Shown in pieces: positions 11,610-28,760 of a stretch of DNA of 64,000 nucleotides. The notes under the pieces were generated by a model that was given only the letters and a program-made list of their open reading frames with translations, made no database searches and was not told the DNA's origin. Positions within the stretch are counted from its first letter, which is position 1, and each line of letters opens with the position of its first letter. The position numbers and the translations under genes are program-made. The DNA is from Sphagnum magellanicum (lineage: Eukaryota > Streptophyta > Sphagnopsida > Sphagnales > Sphagnaceae): assembly GCA_021904315.1 (NCBI GenBank), contig CM038914.1, positions 1,612,001 to 1,676,000 on the forward strand, written 5' to 3'.

Positions 11610-11967
11610 ATTGCACCTTTCACTACCATGGTAGATTTTGGTTTGTAGAAAAATGAAAGCATTGTATTTTCTCTTGTCATTGAAGATTATGGTTTGCAAA
11701 AAAATAGGGTATTGCACCTTTCATTACCATGGAAAATTGTGGCTTTAAAAAAATGAGAATATTGTATCTCCCATTATCATTGAAGACTTTGGTTTGTAAA
11801 AAAAATGAGGGTAGTACACCTTTCACTACCATGGAGGATTGTGGTTTGCAAAAAAAAAACGATAAAATTATATCTCCCATTATCTTTGAAGGTTATGATT
11901 TGCACAAGGATGAAGGTATTGCACACCTCCCATTACCATTGACAATTGTGATTTTCAAAACAAGAAT
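11610..11967. repeat. Minisatellite of seven units, about 51 bp each, alternating two types
   Basis: Units start at 11610, 11661, 11711, 11761, 11813, 11867 and 11918. One type has ATTGCACC...CACTACCATGG; the other has ATTGTAT...TTATCATTGAAG. The types mostly alternate, giving a 100-bp higher-order period. Each unit ends in GGTTTGCA/TA followed by an A run. A period of 51 bp keeps frames open, which explains the open frames on both strands here. Confidence 0.8.
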
Positions 11968-12971
11968 TATAAGACAATCAAAACATCACCATCTACACTA
12001 GCAATATATGAAAATGAAGGGGAACAACATGGAAGGGTGCTCACCCTAAACCTTGCCATGCAAGATGACAATGAAAACAGTTACAAAATGATCACGACAA
12101 AAAAGAGCCAAAAACGATAAAGTAGGTAAGAAGCTCATTTGAAATAGGTCATTGTTGGAACTTGCAATAATGGTAGGAGTAACAAGATGTGCACAATGTT
12201 GCCAATTTCAATTGCCAAAAACCTTAATGAAAGGGAACAACATGAAGAAGCTTACAAAACTACAAAAAAGGGTCTTTGCAAATTGGGGAACTCATTCCTC
12301 CCCAGCTAACTCCCTTTTCTCTCCTACCTATTTTCTCTTAATGCCTACCGTGTGCCCTCTCCCCCTTTTCTTCCTTTCTTTCTTTGTTAAATAAGTTCCA
12401 CTTCTGTAAACATTATTTTGAGACTGGTGAAAGAGAATAAAAAAAAAGGAGGAAATATAATGCATATTCAAAATGTATTGTATTCATTTGTTGATTCTCC
12501 CATAGAGAACTTCCCCTAAAAATATTGCACCTACCAATGTCAATGAAGATTCCGCTTCTTTATATAGATGAAGATATTGCATCATAATTACACTTGCATA
12601 GGCTTACACAACCAAAAATATACAAACAAAATCATGTAAATGTATTTAAAGAATACAAACGTGTACACCATAAAAGTGTAAATTTTACAACTCAAATTTT
12701 ACACAATGGAGAAAAAACTTCAATGTGTTAACTTGAATAAATGATTTAGAATTCCGTAGTTTTACACGGTTGCATTACATGGCCATTTACACTTGCACCC
12801 AACAATGGAAAAAAGTTTAGATTCACAAGCACATGGCTTTGATAGTCACCATTTTACACTTAGGCACAAAACATCAGTAGAGACTCTATGTTCATGAGGA
12901 CACAATTTTGGTAGTTGCATGGGTTTGATCCTCTTAGGGTTTGTACAACAACTGATTAAAACTTTACTACA
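11968..12971. other. Intergenic stretch with scattered TTTACAC motifs
   Basis: No gene seen. From about 12560 to 12860 the sequence has repeated TTACAC, GTGTAAA and TTTACA words like those at the ends of the hAT element at 28587-33596. No clear element boundary is visible. Confidence 0.4.
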
Positions 12972-13023
12972 AAATTAGTTTAGTGAAATATCTCAATTTC
13001 AAGGTATTTCACTAAACTAATTT
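12972..13023. repeat. Short perfect hairpin
   Basis: Arms of 19 bp (12972-12990 and 13005-13023) are exact reverse complements, AAATTAGTTTAGTGAAATA, around a 14-bp loop. It is followed by more diverged copies of CACTAAACT near 13088. Confidence 0.8.
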
Positions 13024-13130
13024 GAAGGAAAGTTTAAAAATTTTGGGGAATAATTTGAAGAAAAGTATCAGTCATTTGGCTAACTATCACTAAACTGATA
13101 TCTCAATTGGGGAGTGAATGGTTGTCCATC

Positions 13131-13290
13131 CACAAGCAAATGCCCTTCCACTTGGATGAAACCATCATATACATTGCATCAAGTTCAAATGTTTAGAATT
13201 GGCTCGCTCAGTAGAACAAATCAGGGTTCACAACCAAATGGCCTTGCCTTCGTATGAAGCCATCTTGTATAGCTACAAGATGAAAAGAAA
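13131..13290. repeat. Two arms related to the 10060-10240 foldback
   Basis: Near 13131 CACAAGCAAATGC...CTTGGATGAAACCATC, and near 13227 TTCACAACCAAATGG...CGTATGAAGCCATC, match the outer arm of the foldback at 10060. They are direct, not inverted, relative to each other. A shorter match, ATTCACAAGCACATGG, lies at 12820. Confidence 0.5.
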
Positions 13291-13754
13291 TTGAACTTTT
13301 GAAGTTTCATACTAAAAGTGCTCATGGGAAAGAAAATCACAAGACCAAGCACACCAACACCAATCTCAATCAGACCTCACTTTGTATTCAGTGAAGAGAG
13401 CAGCATTCCTTGACACATAAGTTTGTGACAATCTCCCATGCCTAGCAGTAGCCAGGGTTTCTCTCTTTCTCTATCTCTTGCAACAAACACTATTCCTATA
13501 ACAATTCCAGGATTCCAAAATCTGAAATGACTCGGGTGAGTAAACCTGAAGTATGTTGTGCATGGGTGAGAATTGGCACTGTACAACCTGTTGAATAGCT
13601 GTTCACTACCTTCACCTGTGTGTCATCTGGACTAAGCATATTTATTCATGACCAAACCTCATTAGCATTCCTTTAACAGTATACCAAACCAAATCAACAC
13701 AGTTGCAAATAACCCATATCCACCTGCTAAGGTTCATAATTTCAAAAATGGTGT

Positions 13755-18850
<5,096 letters not shown>

Positions 18851-20330
18851 TTTTCTGGTATTCTAACTTCCGAAAATATGCGATCTGCAATGCACAACGA
18901 GACAAATAAGCGGTTGACAGACGTTCGGTGTTCGTTACATACAAAGAGTACAGCGTCGTGGTCAATAATTGAAGATCAGAGACTGAACGGATTTCTAATA
19001 AAAGCTGTTCGGCTGCATGGGAAGCTAAGAGGGCTGGAAGGCCAGATGGCCTTTCTAGTGTTCCCAATCGACCATGCCCTTAACGGCATCGCAAGAAACG
19101 AAGGCGGCACATGCAACCAAAGCTTCCTCCTAAGCTCCTCTTCGGCTACTACTATCAAAGAGAAAGACGTAAAACATCCGTAGCTTCCGCCAGCTAACCC
19201 GATCGCCGTCCGGCGAGAGAGATTAAAACTCTGTGAACGCCTAAACCAAGAAAGGAGAATCAAACATTAAAAAATGTTTCATCGAGCTCGGATCCCGACA
19301 TCTTGCATCGTTATAGCACATAAACACGCATTTGAAAAAGACTTAACCAAAACAACACAAAACAATACTCAACCAATCCTCATTCTGACAGAAAAACCCC
19401 ACGAACGAACACAAATGGAACAAGCTCAGCACCAGAGAAAACACCAAAAAAATCCAGGAAATGTCCTCGCCAGAACCGATCGGAGAGAAAGGAAACGGAA
19501 AACAGAGGTCTATCGATCGATCGAAAGATCGATCTATCTATCTATTTTTCGATGGATGGATCGACCGATGGGAGTAAGCTGACAGCACATTCGCGAAAAA
19601 ACTCCACTAAAGAAAACCGAAAAAAAAAGGGTAAGAAATCCACACACACAAAAGAAAACACCGAAGAGATCGCAGGAAAGAGAGATGCATGCAATACCTC
19701 CGAACTGTGGAGTCCCGCTGAGAAGATGACAACGATCGCTCCAGGTGCGAGTGAAGAGCTGACGCGAGCACAAAAACATTCGGAGGAGTTGTAGAGCACG
19801 CCACAGAAGAAGAGAAGACGAAGAAGACGAAGGCGAGCTTCGCGAAGCCCACGAGTTGCCACAACCGTCCGATGACACATCTGGCGGCCGGAATCATGCC
19901 AGAACAACTCACCGTCGATTCGGATCCAACGATCTGTGATGGTCACTGGTGTTGCAGGTGTCTGACCGTCGGACGAGAGCGGCGCACAAAGGAACGGAGA
20001 TTGACAACCGGTCCAGCACCACCCCGACCGTTTGAAACTATTTTTACTTACGAAAGAAAGAAAATCGCCGCTTTCTGTCTTTTACACTCGCGACATCACC
20101 CGCTACTGCAGGTCGGCGGGTTACTCGGAACCGGTGACCGGCCGCCAGATTCCTCCTAACCAACTGCTATACTCCCGGGAGGCCGCCAAGCAACGGGTCT
20201 ACCCGCCTAAGTCGCCGAAACTGTAGGTCAAGAAGAGACTCCGGGAGTGCCCTTTTCTTAAAAGAAATATGCCCTAAGGTTACCAGGACCTACGGTTCGA
20301 ACTACGTTCACCTAAGGCCGCACACGTGAT
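18851..20330 (-). promoter_or_regulatory. GAPCp 5' region, GC-richer than surroundings
   Basis: This stretch upstream of the GAPCp start is clearly richer in G+C and CpG than the flanking DNA, as expected of a 5' UTR plus promoter. A likely acceptor (TTGCAG|ATCGC on the minus strand, near 18885) suggests a 5'-UTR intron. No TATA box or start site could be fixed. Open frames here have no family match. Confidence 0.4.
19511..19545. repeat. GATC/TATC microsatellite
   Basis: Imperfect ATCG and TATC tetranucleotide run within the GAPCp upstream region. Confidence 0.85.
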
Positions 20331-20561
20331 AACAGCTTCATTCTTTTATTCTTTAATTTTCTTTCTATTAATTGAATGGTGTCCCTGTTCCCACCTGGGA
20401 CCAGTTGTCAGTAGACCAGTTCCCAGGTGGCTGCAATTGATTCGTTTATATGAAAATGGCCATTCCCTAATTAATAGGACCCCAAGGCCCATTTGTGTGG
20501 CCTAATATCAGGTATACGTATATACTTATTCTTGTGCGAAAGACGTACACTCCCTACACCA

Positions 20562-20578
20562 CCCCCCCCCCCCCCCCC
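20562..20578. repeat. Poly-C run
   Basis: Seventeen consecutive C residues. Runs of this kind recur near 44917, 47142 and 47755. Length is prone to sequencing error. Confidence 0.9.
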
Positions 20579-20599
20579 TCTTTTGGCTAGAATTTATGA

Positions 20600-22930
20600 A
20601 TCTATTACCCTAAACTTCAAGAAAATTAAGAATTAGTAAATTTTAGAAACACAAGAACCTCAAATCATAAAAATAATAAAGTTAGTCATCAAATTGAAAA
20701 TACTTGACCCCCATTTTATTTCGATAAAATAAAATTAGAAATAAAATTCCTTTAGACAAACCTTGACATCAAAGGAGAAAACACTTGCCCTTGGACTTCC
20801 ACATATTTTGCCCTAAAGGTTCTAGCCTTGTTAAGGACTTTGGCATTGTAGAAAGACTTCCCCCCCAATACAAAGCACACCTAAAACTGGATTAGTGCCC
20901 TTTTGGCAACAACTCAACATGAAAAAAGATTTTTAGACCATTTTGAGTTGTAAAAGATGAGACAAATATTCTATGAGTGTTACAATTGGATGTCTTTCAA
21001 GTTGCAATCAATTTTACCCTAAACTTTTGTATATTTTGGTGTATATTAAATAGGTTCCCATGTTTTACTCTAGACCAACATTTTATTTTTATTTTGTGAA
21101 AGTTTACAAAATTCAACATATCAACAAGTCTTGTGGCCCAAGAATGATGGAGGAGACAAGAAAAAACAAGTTCAATAGGTAGGGCGTTCTTTGCAAGGGG
21201 TATTAGCGGAGGCCAAAAATGGTGACAAACTATTTTGGGAAGAGAAATTTCATGCAGCCAATGAGAAGGCCCAAGCATGCACTCGAGGTGCCTTGCTTTT
21301 GTTCCTTTTAAGTCTTTGGGAGGGGGGAAGGGAAGGGATTTTTTTTCATTTGTCCCTCGTTCCCAGTGTGTATCCACTATGTTCCCTTCAAGTTCCTAAT
21401 GGGTTTCTAGTATGTTCCTCAAGTTTCCAATGTGTTCCCCAACATGTTCTCCATAGCACCTCACTTTTATCCCATATGCTTTGGCAAATGTCATTGTCCT
21501 TTCACCTATATAGGTGGGCCAAAGGGAAGAAACTTTGTACTTCAAAATAGAACCTTCTATTTTGGGGAGCTTCCATAGTTTCATTTTTTTTTTTGAGTAA
21601 TGGGCCAATCAAATTGGCTGGTTGCAAAAACAAACAATTGAATTTAGGGAGGCCCCACATTTAATAATAGGAGAGGTGAATAGGAGATGAAGTCCTATGA
21701 CAAACTACCATAATTTGAAGCACGTATTGAAGGTACTTACGTTTTAAAAAACCTTTAGAAATACTAAAGTGATATTTGTAATTCTAGAATGAAAATGATT
21801 GTGTATATATCACATGCAATTGTTTAAAAGCCAAAGGAGGTTGTGGTGGTATTTGATTTCATTGTCATTTCTTTAGACAAAACAACATCCATAAACAAAA
21901 GCATTTCAATCCTTTTGTATGTTGTTGAGAAATGGTGTCTATCTTTATTCTATTGTTCATGTTAATGGTTGTCATTCACCTCACTAATATATGAAGCTTT
22001 TGGTTGTTACCAGAGGTTGACAAATTGATGCAATATCTTATTAGTTTTGGTGTTGACATAACCAACTTCTTTGAGGACATCTAGGATAGAACAACAATCA
22101 CAACATAAGTTTTTTCCTTCTAAATAGGGTTTCATTGCATGGTAGATCACACCAATTAAATAATTCAAATTTTAAGAAAATTGAATATGATGACTTGACT
22201 TGAATCGCTTTTACAATCCTTACAATTTGATCTTAATCACAAAAATAACATCTAACATACCAAAAGTTGGCAAAATTCTCGGTATCTAAAGGCAATAATA
22301 TTTGAGGAATATCAAGATGCTTTACATCAATGTGTCAAATGTAGCCAATAGGGTTAGGCAAATGTGCAACATACTGTTGTTGAAGATGGTCGTGGATAAA
22401 CGGGTTTAGGCAAAAAGAATTTCTAACATTGGAATGTTAAGTGATGTTGAGATTTTGCTAGATGGCATTTTGTAATATGAAACTTCCCTTGTTGGAAGCT
22501 AAGCAACTCATTCATTAAAGTCTTTGAATTAAAGAAATATGTTTGTCTATGATTTTGTGGTTATAGTTAATAAACTACTATGGCAATGTGTATGCTACAT
22601 ATTCAAACCCTTCGACCTCATATAACCAACCCAGATTTGCATTCTTGATTGACCTGGTTGAGGCAAAACCTACTACATCAATCCTAGTGCCGTGGCCACA
22701 AAACTTAGTACTAGAAGAGCCGATTTGACATTTGAATGTAATAGACAATAATAATATCAATAATAATATACATCTGAAAGCTAAAGTGAAATTTTCATGG
22801 GTAGTCTTCAAAGCCTTGGTTTAATGATAAGCCACTACTGCCAGCCATAGGTTTTATAATACCTAGAACCTTCAAAGGTTGAACACCAATGTTTTACAAA
22901 CAATTCTGTCATCTTTGGGTGGTCCAAATT
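20600..22930. other. Intergenic stretch without recognised gene
   Basis: AT-rich. Open frames at 20997-21377 and 21191-21550 overlap on opposite strands and have no recognisable domain. Nothing else seen. Confidence 0.45.
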
Positions 22931-23166
22931 GATGTGCTAAACATGTGCTTTGCAATTTATTAAGAAATCAATTCCATTTGGATGGTTCAGAAACAAGAGC
23001 AGATGCTTGTGACCGACAAAATTTGTTTGCAATTGCATCATGCTCTCTGATGTGCTAAACATGATCTTTGCAATTTATTAAGAAATCAATTCCATTTGGA
23101 TGGTTCAGAAACAAGAGCAGATGCTTGTGACCGACAAAATTTGTTTGCAATTGCATCATGCTCTCT
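22931..23166. repeat. Recent tandem duplication of 118 bp
   Basis: Two adjacent 118-bp units, 22931-23048 and 23049-23166, both starting GATGTGCTAAACATG and ending CATCATGCTCTCT. I count only two substitutions between them (TGTGC versus TGATC), so the duplication is young. Confidence 0.92.
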
Positions 23167-23924
23167 CCCTTGATGCTTCCCCCACCTTTTCCCCTGTGTC
23201 TTGAATGCCGCTTCCCCACTGCCTCCCCAACACATTCATCTCTTTTCTCAACTCAGTACAAATTTACATCCCACCAAACCCGTGTATGTAGAACTAAAAT
23301 AAAAATTTCTTTGAGCCGCCACAACTTCCATTTAGTTCAGAAGCTTCTAAACGGTTATTCACTGGGCAGGTTCCTCCAGGAATATGGCAAGCCCCATCCA
23401 GTGAGCCGTTGTTCTGTTGGGTGGTAATGGGGGGAACTACCAGGGCCTATTCTAAACCCCATCAAGTGACCCGTTGTTGTGTTGGGTGGTAACGGATTCT
23501 ACCTGGGCATGTTCCAAAGCATAACCAGTTTACCCCACCCTCGAATCCACCTTACAACATTTGCCGTCAACTTGTGTTACAAGTGCATTTAAATGTGGAA
23601 CCAGCAAGTGCCTAAGAAAATGGCTGAAGAGTGTAAAGAACGACACTGTAAAGCTACTGAAGAGTGCAAAATACGACACTGTTACCCTTGTAGAAATGCA
23701 GAGTGCCAAATAATAGCCACCAGCACACCATGAGGGATGAATGGTGGGGCCTTGGGTGACCCAGCACACACCTTGGTACCATGCTAAAAACCCCAAAATC
23801 TATATAAATTATTTCTAAATATTACAAACATCCCACTCTTAGACTAATTCAGAGTCTCTCTGAGTTCATATCTAACATTTTGAGGCTTAATAGAGGCCTC
23901 ACTCAAAAAGCTGAAGGTACCAAC

Positions 23925-24200
23925 ATGGGTGGTGGTTCACCCTAGCTGGATGGTAAATGGTGAGGAAACAGGATTTTTATTGGGATCGAGTTCCCTATCT
24001 AACCACTGTGGTTACCTCCCTTGGTATTGTATTTTTACAGACCTACCTACTAACAACCCACTAGCCCTTACCTACATACTAAGTTCTAACTATCCAGTTT
24101 GCATCTGTTTTACATTGCAGCTACCTATTGTCTTACCTACCTATAGGACCTAGTTTTGACAGGATAGGTTTTACCAAGGTTTAACTGGATGTCACCTTGG
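23925..24200 (+). repeat. Dispersed repeat family, copy 1
   Basis: Similar in order and orientation to 47345-47640. Shared words include TGGATGGTAA, AGGAAACAG, TTCCCTA, AACCA.TG.TGGTTA and TTACCAAGGT. No coding capacity. Related GGATGAACC / CATCCATTG words near 6500-6900 suggest more distant relatives. Confidence 0.5.
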
Positions 24201-24884
24201 TTGGGGGTTCATCCACATTAGAATTTGGAGTTATATTGATCTTCCAATGGCCTATGGCGGTGTGTTCCCTCTGACCCTCAAATGGTAATCAGGGATCCGG
24301 GTATCATTAATGGTAATGACATTTTTTAATGGATTTATGGGTCTTTTTTGTCTTTTTCTTTTTCTTTTCACTATTGAAGAGAAGAGAAGGAAAGCACTTT
24401 GGTTTTCCCCGGCTTATCAAAGGCTGCAAAAGTCTTTTCCACCATGCAGCAGGTGAGATTGCATGGTGCAGATTCCATGGCATAATAGACCAAATAAGCA
24501 TGATATTATGCAACATTTTGATACGACATCATATTACAATAATTTTACACAAAACCATTTGAATTGATTGGTGGGTTGTAGCCTCAACAATTGTCCAGCT
24601 ACTATGATTCCAGTAGCATGCAATGAGCCCCAATACGGCACCTTGTTGTAGGCCCCTTGTTTTGGGAATGCTCCCCACCTGTCCTAGGCCCCTTATTTTT
24701 TTGGGAATGTCCCCAGGCCGGCGTTTTACCCGTCGCCTCCTCCAAACATCCAAGTGCCAATGTGCGAGAATGCTTTCAATTTGATGAAGTTGTCCTACCA
24801 GCAGAACTTTCTCCAAGTGGAGCAAATTGAAACACGGCAAAACCCTAAACCCTTCTCATGACACACCCCCAAAAGACAAGATGG

Positions 24885-24995
24885 TGAAAGTAATATTATA
24901 TGGAGTAAATAATATAGCTGTAAATATTTCTCTAAGTGGGCACTATTGAAATGTTTCTTACTCGGAACAATCCCCTCAATAAAAATACAAGGTGA
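24885..24995 (+). repeat. Dispersed repeat related to 26565-26670
   Basis: Both places have GTAAATA(AT)ATTTC...AAGTGG followed by CTATTGAAATGTTTCTT or TTT, then C-rich sequence, then ATGGTGAAAG or GATGAAAG. They lie 1.65 kb apart in direct orientation. Confidence 0.45.
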
Positions 24996-25043
24996 TGAAA
25001 GTAAGTGGGATGTAAAGCTCGAGGGCCATGAGCTTTACCACAA

Positions 25044-25309
25044 GAAGGGCTTATTATGCAAGGTGAAGTCGAGCAGCACAAGCCCAATTCCAGTAAAACC
25101 TACAGCCAAGGCTTTTATCGTGTGTAAAGATCACAACTACATGGTGATGTGAGCTCAAGAAGACCAGGAAGCTGTGATAAGGGCTCGTGCAAGGTGGAGC
25201 CAAGCACAAGCGCCCAATTTCATTAAAGCTTGTCGCCAAAGCTTGTCGCCAAGGGCTTTACCGTGCATAAAAGATTGCAACTGCATGGTGGTGTGGCCAT
25301 GAGAACACC
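25044..25309. repeat. Tandem duplication of about 135 bp, diverged
   Basis: Units 25044-25178 and 25179-25309 share AAGGGCT, GCAAGGTG, AGCACAAG, GCCCAATT, GCCAA.GCTT, AAGATTGCAACT/AAGATCACAACT and CATGGTG. The second unit has an inner duplication of AGCTTGTCGCCAA. Open frames here run across the units. Confidence 0.65.
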
Positions 25310-25538
25310 AACAACCAGGCTTTATGATTATGAACCAGGTCAGAAGAGGTAGGTGAAGCTTTACAAAAATCATAATGCCCACATAGGAAATGGATGAAAA
25401 ACATTCATCCAAGTAACATGGCATCCAAATACACTTGTTCAAAAAAAGCTGTGTCTTTATGTTTATATGAAGTTGCTGCTGAAATAGTTAGTTTTTTGAA
25501 GCAAGCTTGCTTGCTTTTGACTCTTGGGAGGAAAGTAC

Positions 25539-25790
25539 CTTACCCTAAGGTCAGTTTTGTCATTAAATAATCCTCAAAATAGTGAAATGAAATTTAGTGA
25601 AAATACGAAGTTGACATGTTGAAAATCATCATAATTATCATAGGCTAATCTCTGAATAATTTCACCCCACATATTACAATATTATATTATAGTAGATGAT
25701 GGAAAATACATATAATTTCAAAAGATTCATTTTTTGGAAAAAAATAAAATAAAATCCTTTTGTCAATGTGGAAACTGACCTTAGGCTAAG
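25539..25790. mobile_element. MITE-like element with 19-bp terminal inverted repeats
   Basis: Left end CTTACCCTAAGGTCAGTTT (25539-25557) and right end, read inverted, CTTAGCCTAAGGTCAGTTT (25772-25790) match at 18 of 19 bases. The 252-bp body is AT-rich and noncoding, as is usual for a MITE. The target duplication is not certain, so the superfamily is open. Confidence 0.65.
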
Positions 25791-26476
25791 CTAGTTGGGG
25801 TTTTTGGCAATTGATGATCAGAATTTTAGTATGTTTTGTTCTCAGCAACCTTTTCAACTCCTTCTCAATTAGCAATTGTTGCCTCCAGCAAGCAAGTTAG
25901 CAAAATGAATGTGAACAAATAAATGGCAATATACTTACTTGGACCAAGGTGGTCATCAGAGTGGGCAGGTTGGGTTAAGGTTAAGTTCAAAAATAGGTCA
26001 ACACAGCTCAAAACAAACTTGTCCTACTTGGTAGCAACACACCAATTGTGTGAAACAAATATGTTTCACTTGACTGAAAAGAAAAGGAGCACATGAACCC
26101 AAAAAAAAAGAAAACTGAAAACTGAAAAAAGCCCAGCTTCAAAATTTGTGCTTTCCACAAAGTCTCTTGAAATTTTCACAAAGTTCGGTAGGCATTCATA
26201 GTAAACAATTTTCTTCATTTATTCAAACATCTAAATAAAATAAAAGATGATGCATGTATGTGCTAATATAAACCTCACCTCTTTCAAGCCTAACTACCTC
26301 ACTCTATTTTCCCTTACCCACATGCATGGGTATGAATAAATAAATAAAATTACATATGTCTTTTCATGTCCATGTTATTTATATTCTACATCAACATGAA
26401 AAGGCATGATTTTAACATTTAAAATAAACTATTGAGAACCACATGGGAAAATTTTTTAAATTATATTTTTAAAAAA

Positions 26477-26481
<5 letters not shown>

Positions 26482-26516
<35 letters not shown>
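26482..26516. repeat. (GA)n microsatellite
   Basis: About 17 uninterrupted GA dinucleotides. Confidence 0.95.
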
Positions 26517-26521
<5 letters not shown>

Positions 26522-26959
26522 GAAAGGGGGGATTTTGATCTGTTTGGAACCTTGGCATGTAGGGTAATGTCATCGTAAATAATATTTCACCAAGTGGAAC
26601 TATTGAAATGTTTTTTTCTCATGTCAAAAATCCCCCACTAAAGACAAGTCTATGGTGAAAGCATTTAACCAACTCTTGGTTCTGTTTTAGAAGCCTTGGG
26701 CCCCCTTGTGTCCAATATACTCTAGCAAAGATAGGGACACAGATAAGCTGGAAACATCCATGCCCTTGATCAGCTTGGAAAAGCCAAGGACGGGTAGTGG
26801 CTTCCCATGGCTATAACAAAATGATTATTTGTGTTTTCTATGGTTCCCTATTTAGTATTGACTGATTCCTTCAAGTCCAGAGCCCAACAACTCTTCCCTT
26901 GAATTCATGCTCCAACTGGAAAGAAACCTAACCAAATAGAATTAGAAAGACAATTAGAG

Positions 26960-27215
26960 CAAACAACATCAAACTTAGTGTACCTAGGCATGGATGGTGG
27001 GCACACTGGAAACCGTGGTTAAGGTAGACACGCCCATCATCCAACACAGGTTGAGAATCAAACACTCGAATAGTTTTGAGATGGGTCGATGATCAATCGA
27101 CCAAATACCTTTCATCATGCATAAAAAATATTCCCTATGACTGAATGCATATTTGTGTTCAGCTTTTTGCAAAGTCTCAAGATTGATCTTGTAATTGTGT
27201 TCCGTCATGGGTGTG
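26960..27215 (-). pseudogene. Coding-like relic of unknown family with a frameshift
   Basis: On the minus strand an open frame reads ...KINLETLQKAEHKYAFSHRE, then continues through WSIDHRPISKLFEC. A one-base shift near 27060 then leads to FDSQPVLDDGRVYLNHGFQC and on to CAHHPCLGTL. The composition looks like real protein, and the break looks like decay. I do not recognise the family; part of an old retroelement is likely. Confidence 0.4.
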
Positions 27216-28578
27216 AGATGTATATAACATTTGTTAAAAACAAGTGTACATTAATCTACAAAAGGTGTGTGATGATTGATAGGTTGGGTAATGTCACATT
27301 TCATTGCATATGAAAAAATGCACATAAAGATGGGTATATCCTAATGCATGGTATGCAAATGTTTGGTAAAAGGTGTGATTTAGTTTATCATGTGAGGTCA
27401 ATGTTTGGTGATGGGAGGAGATATACACATTGAAAGGGATACGTATGACAACGTCATAAATGTCCTAAAACCCAAACTTACAACGCACATTTGCATCTCA
27501 AGCACAAAAGGTTCAATTCAGCCTAAGAATAAAAGGGCACATTATTGCCTTGGAATATTACAATTTAAAAATGTATGACCAACCTAATGATTATCAAAAA
27601 TAACCGTACACTTTGCATTTGCCACCAGAACAAGGACATCACAATTTCAATTTCAAAAAGCCAAGCTCATTCCAAAAGTTCAACAAATCATTCACTCTTT
27701 TTTATTATCAAAAACATGTCCACCCTGCCTAGAAAGGTGGTAAATGAGTTCCAAAATTTCTTATAGATTGTAATTCTTAGTGTAACAAGGCCAACAGGGT
27801 GCAAACTAGGTAATATGAGCCACACACCCTATTTAGGGGATCCCTTTTGGGGGAATTTTTTAATATTTTTATTTCAAAAAAATGCATTTGATTCATTTTT
27901 TAAATATTTTCAAAATACATGTAAATTTCAAAAAAATTGAAGTTTATTTATAAAAAATTAGTGTTAAAAAATATTCATTATAGTGTGTAATGAGTGTTTT
28001 TGAAAGCTTTTATCCAAAGGATATTTTTTTAATTAATTCATATATTTTAATGATATATTATGAACTTTATTTTAGTAAAAAAATAATATTTTCAACACCA
28101 AATTAAATTGCCACTTTTAAATGTGAAAAATTAAGCACATGTTACACTTATTATGTCTCATGTTAATGTGATTGCACCCAAGGCTTAAAATATAAGAAAA
28201 AATATAAATATGAAAATAGAAGATTAATATGATGAGTGCATATTTCATACATTAAAAAAATTTACAATGAAAAGTTCAACATGTTTAATATCATTAAATA
28301 CAACAATTTGCGGTTGCTTGACAAGTAGGGAAGGATGAAAGGAGAATATAATATTACAAATTTCAACATGCTACAACACTTAGAAGCTTGAGATTCACAC
28401 CCACATCTTGCAAAACAACAAAAATTAAAATTAAAATTGTATTTGTAATTTATTTATTTTCATTTCTTTTATTAAAGTGGAAGGACATATCATTCAATCC
28501 TTTCATAATCAAACTTACTTCTTGTCTTTTTAGTCTGATTATAGGAATGATAAAAGACGTACCTCTTGTGGGGCCCAT
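27216..28578. other. AT-rich intergenic stretch
   Basis: No gene or repeat recognised; many A and T runs. Confidence 0.5.
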
Positions 28579-28586
28579 GTGTGTAC
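28579..28586. other. hAT target-site duplication, left copy
   Basis: GTGTGTAC, identical to the copy immediately after the element (33597-33604). Confidence 0.8.
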
Positions 28587-28609
28587 TAATGTTGTGCAAG
28601 TGTAGATGG

Positions 28610-28760
28610 GCATGTAAAGCCATGTAATTGTAAATATATTTACATTTACACGTCATGTAAAAGGTTATTGTTACATTTACACTTACATGTGTGTAAGTGT
28701 AAATGAAGTTCACAACATTTACATAGTTGTGTATAAAAAATTGGTTATGAAAGTGTAAAA
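28610..28760. repeat. Left subterminal TTTACAC / GTGTAAA motif cluster of hAT element
   Basis: Dense ATGTAAA, TTTACA, TTTACAC and GTGTAAG words on both strands, matched by a second cluster at the other end (33285-33590). In other hAT elements such subterminal repeats bind the transposase; that role here is inference. Confidence 0.6.

Noticed and set aside
11610..11967. CRISPR-like array
   Set aside because: The whole 51-bp unit repeats with drift and there are no unique spacers; the DNA is a plant nuclear genome.
19534..19946. Three overlapping minus-strand frames and one plus-strand frame upstream of GAPCp
   Set aside because: All frames are open because of GC content; no domain recognised. 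The region is better read as promoter and 5' UTR.
20562..20578. Poly-C runs as functional elements
   Set aside because: Four runs of similar kind occur in noncoding DNA; slippage or sequencing artefact is the simplest explanation.
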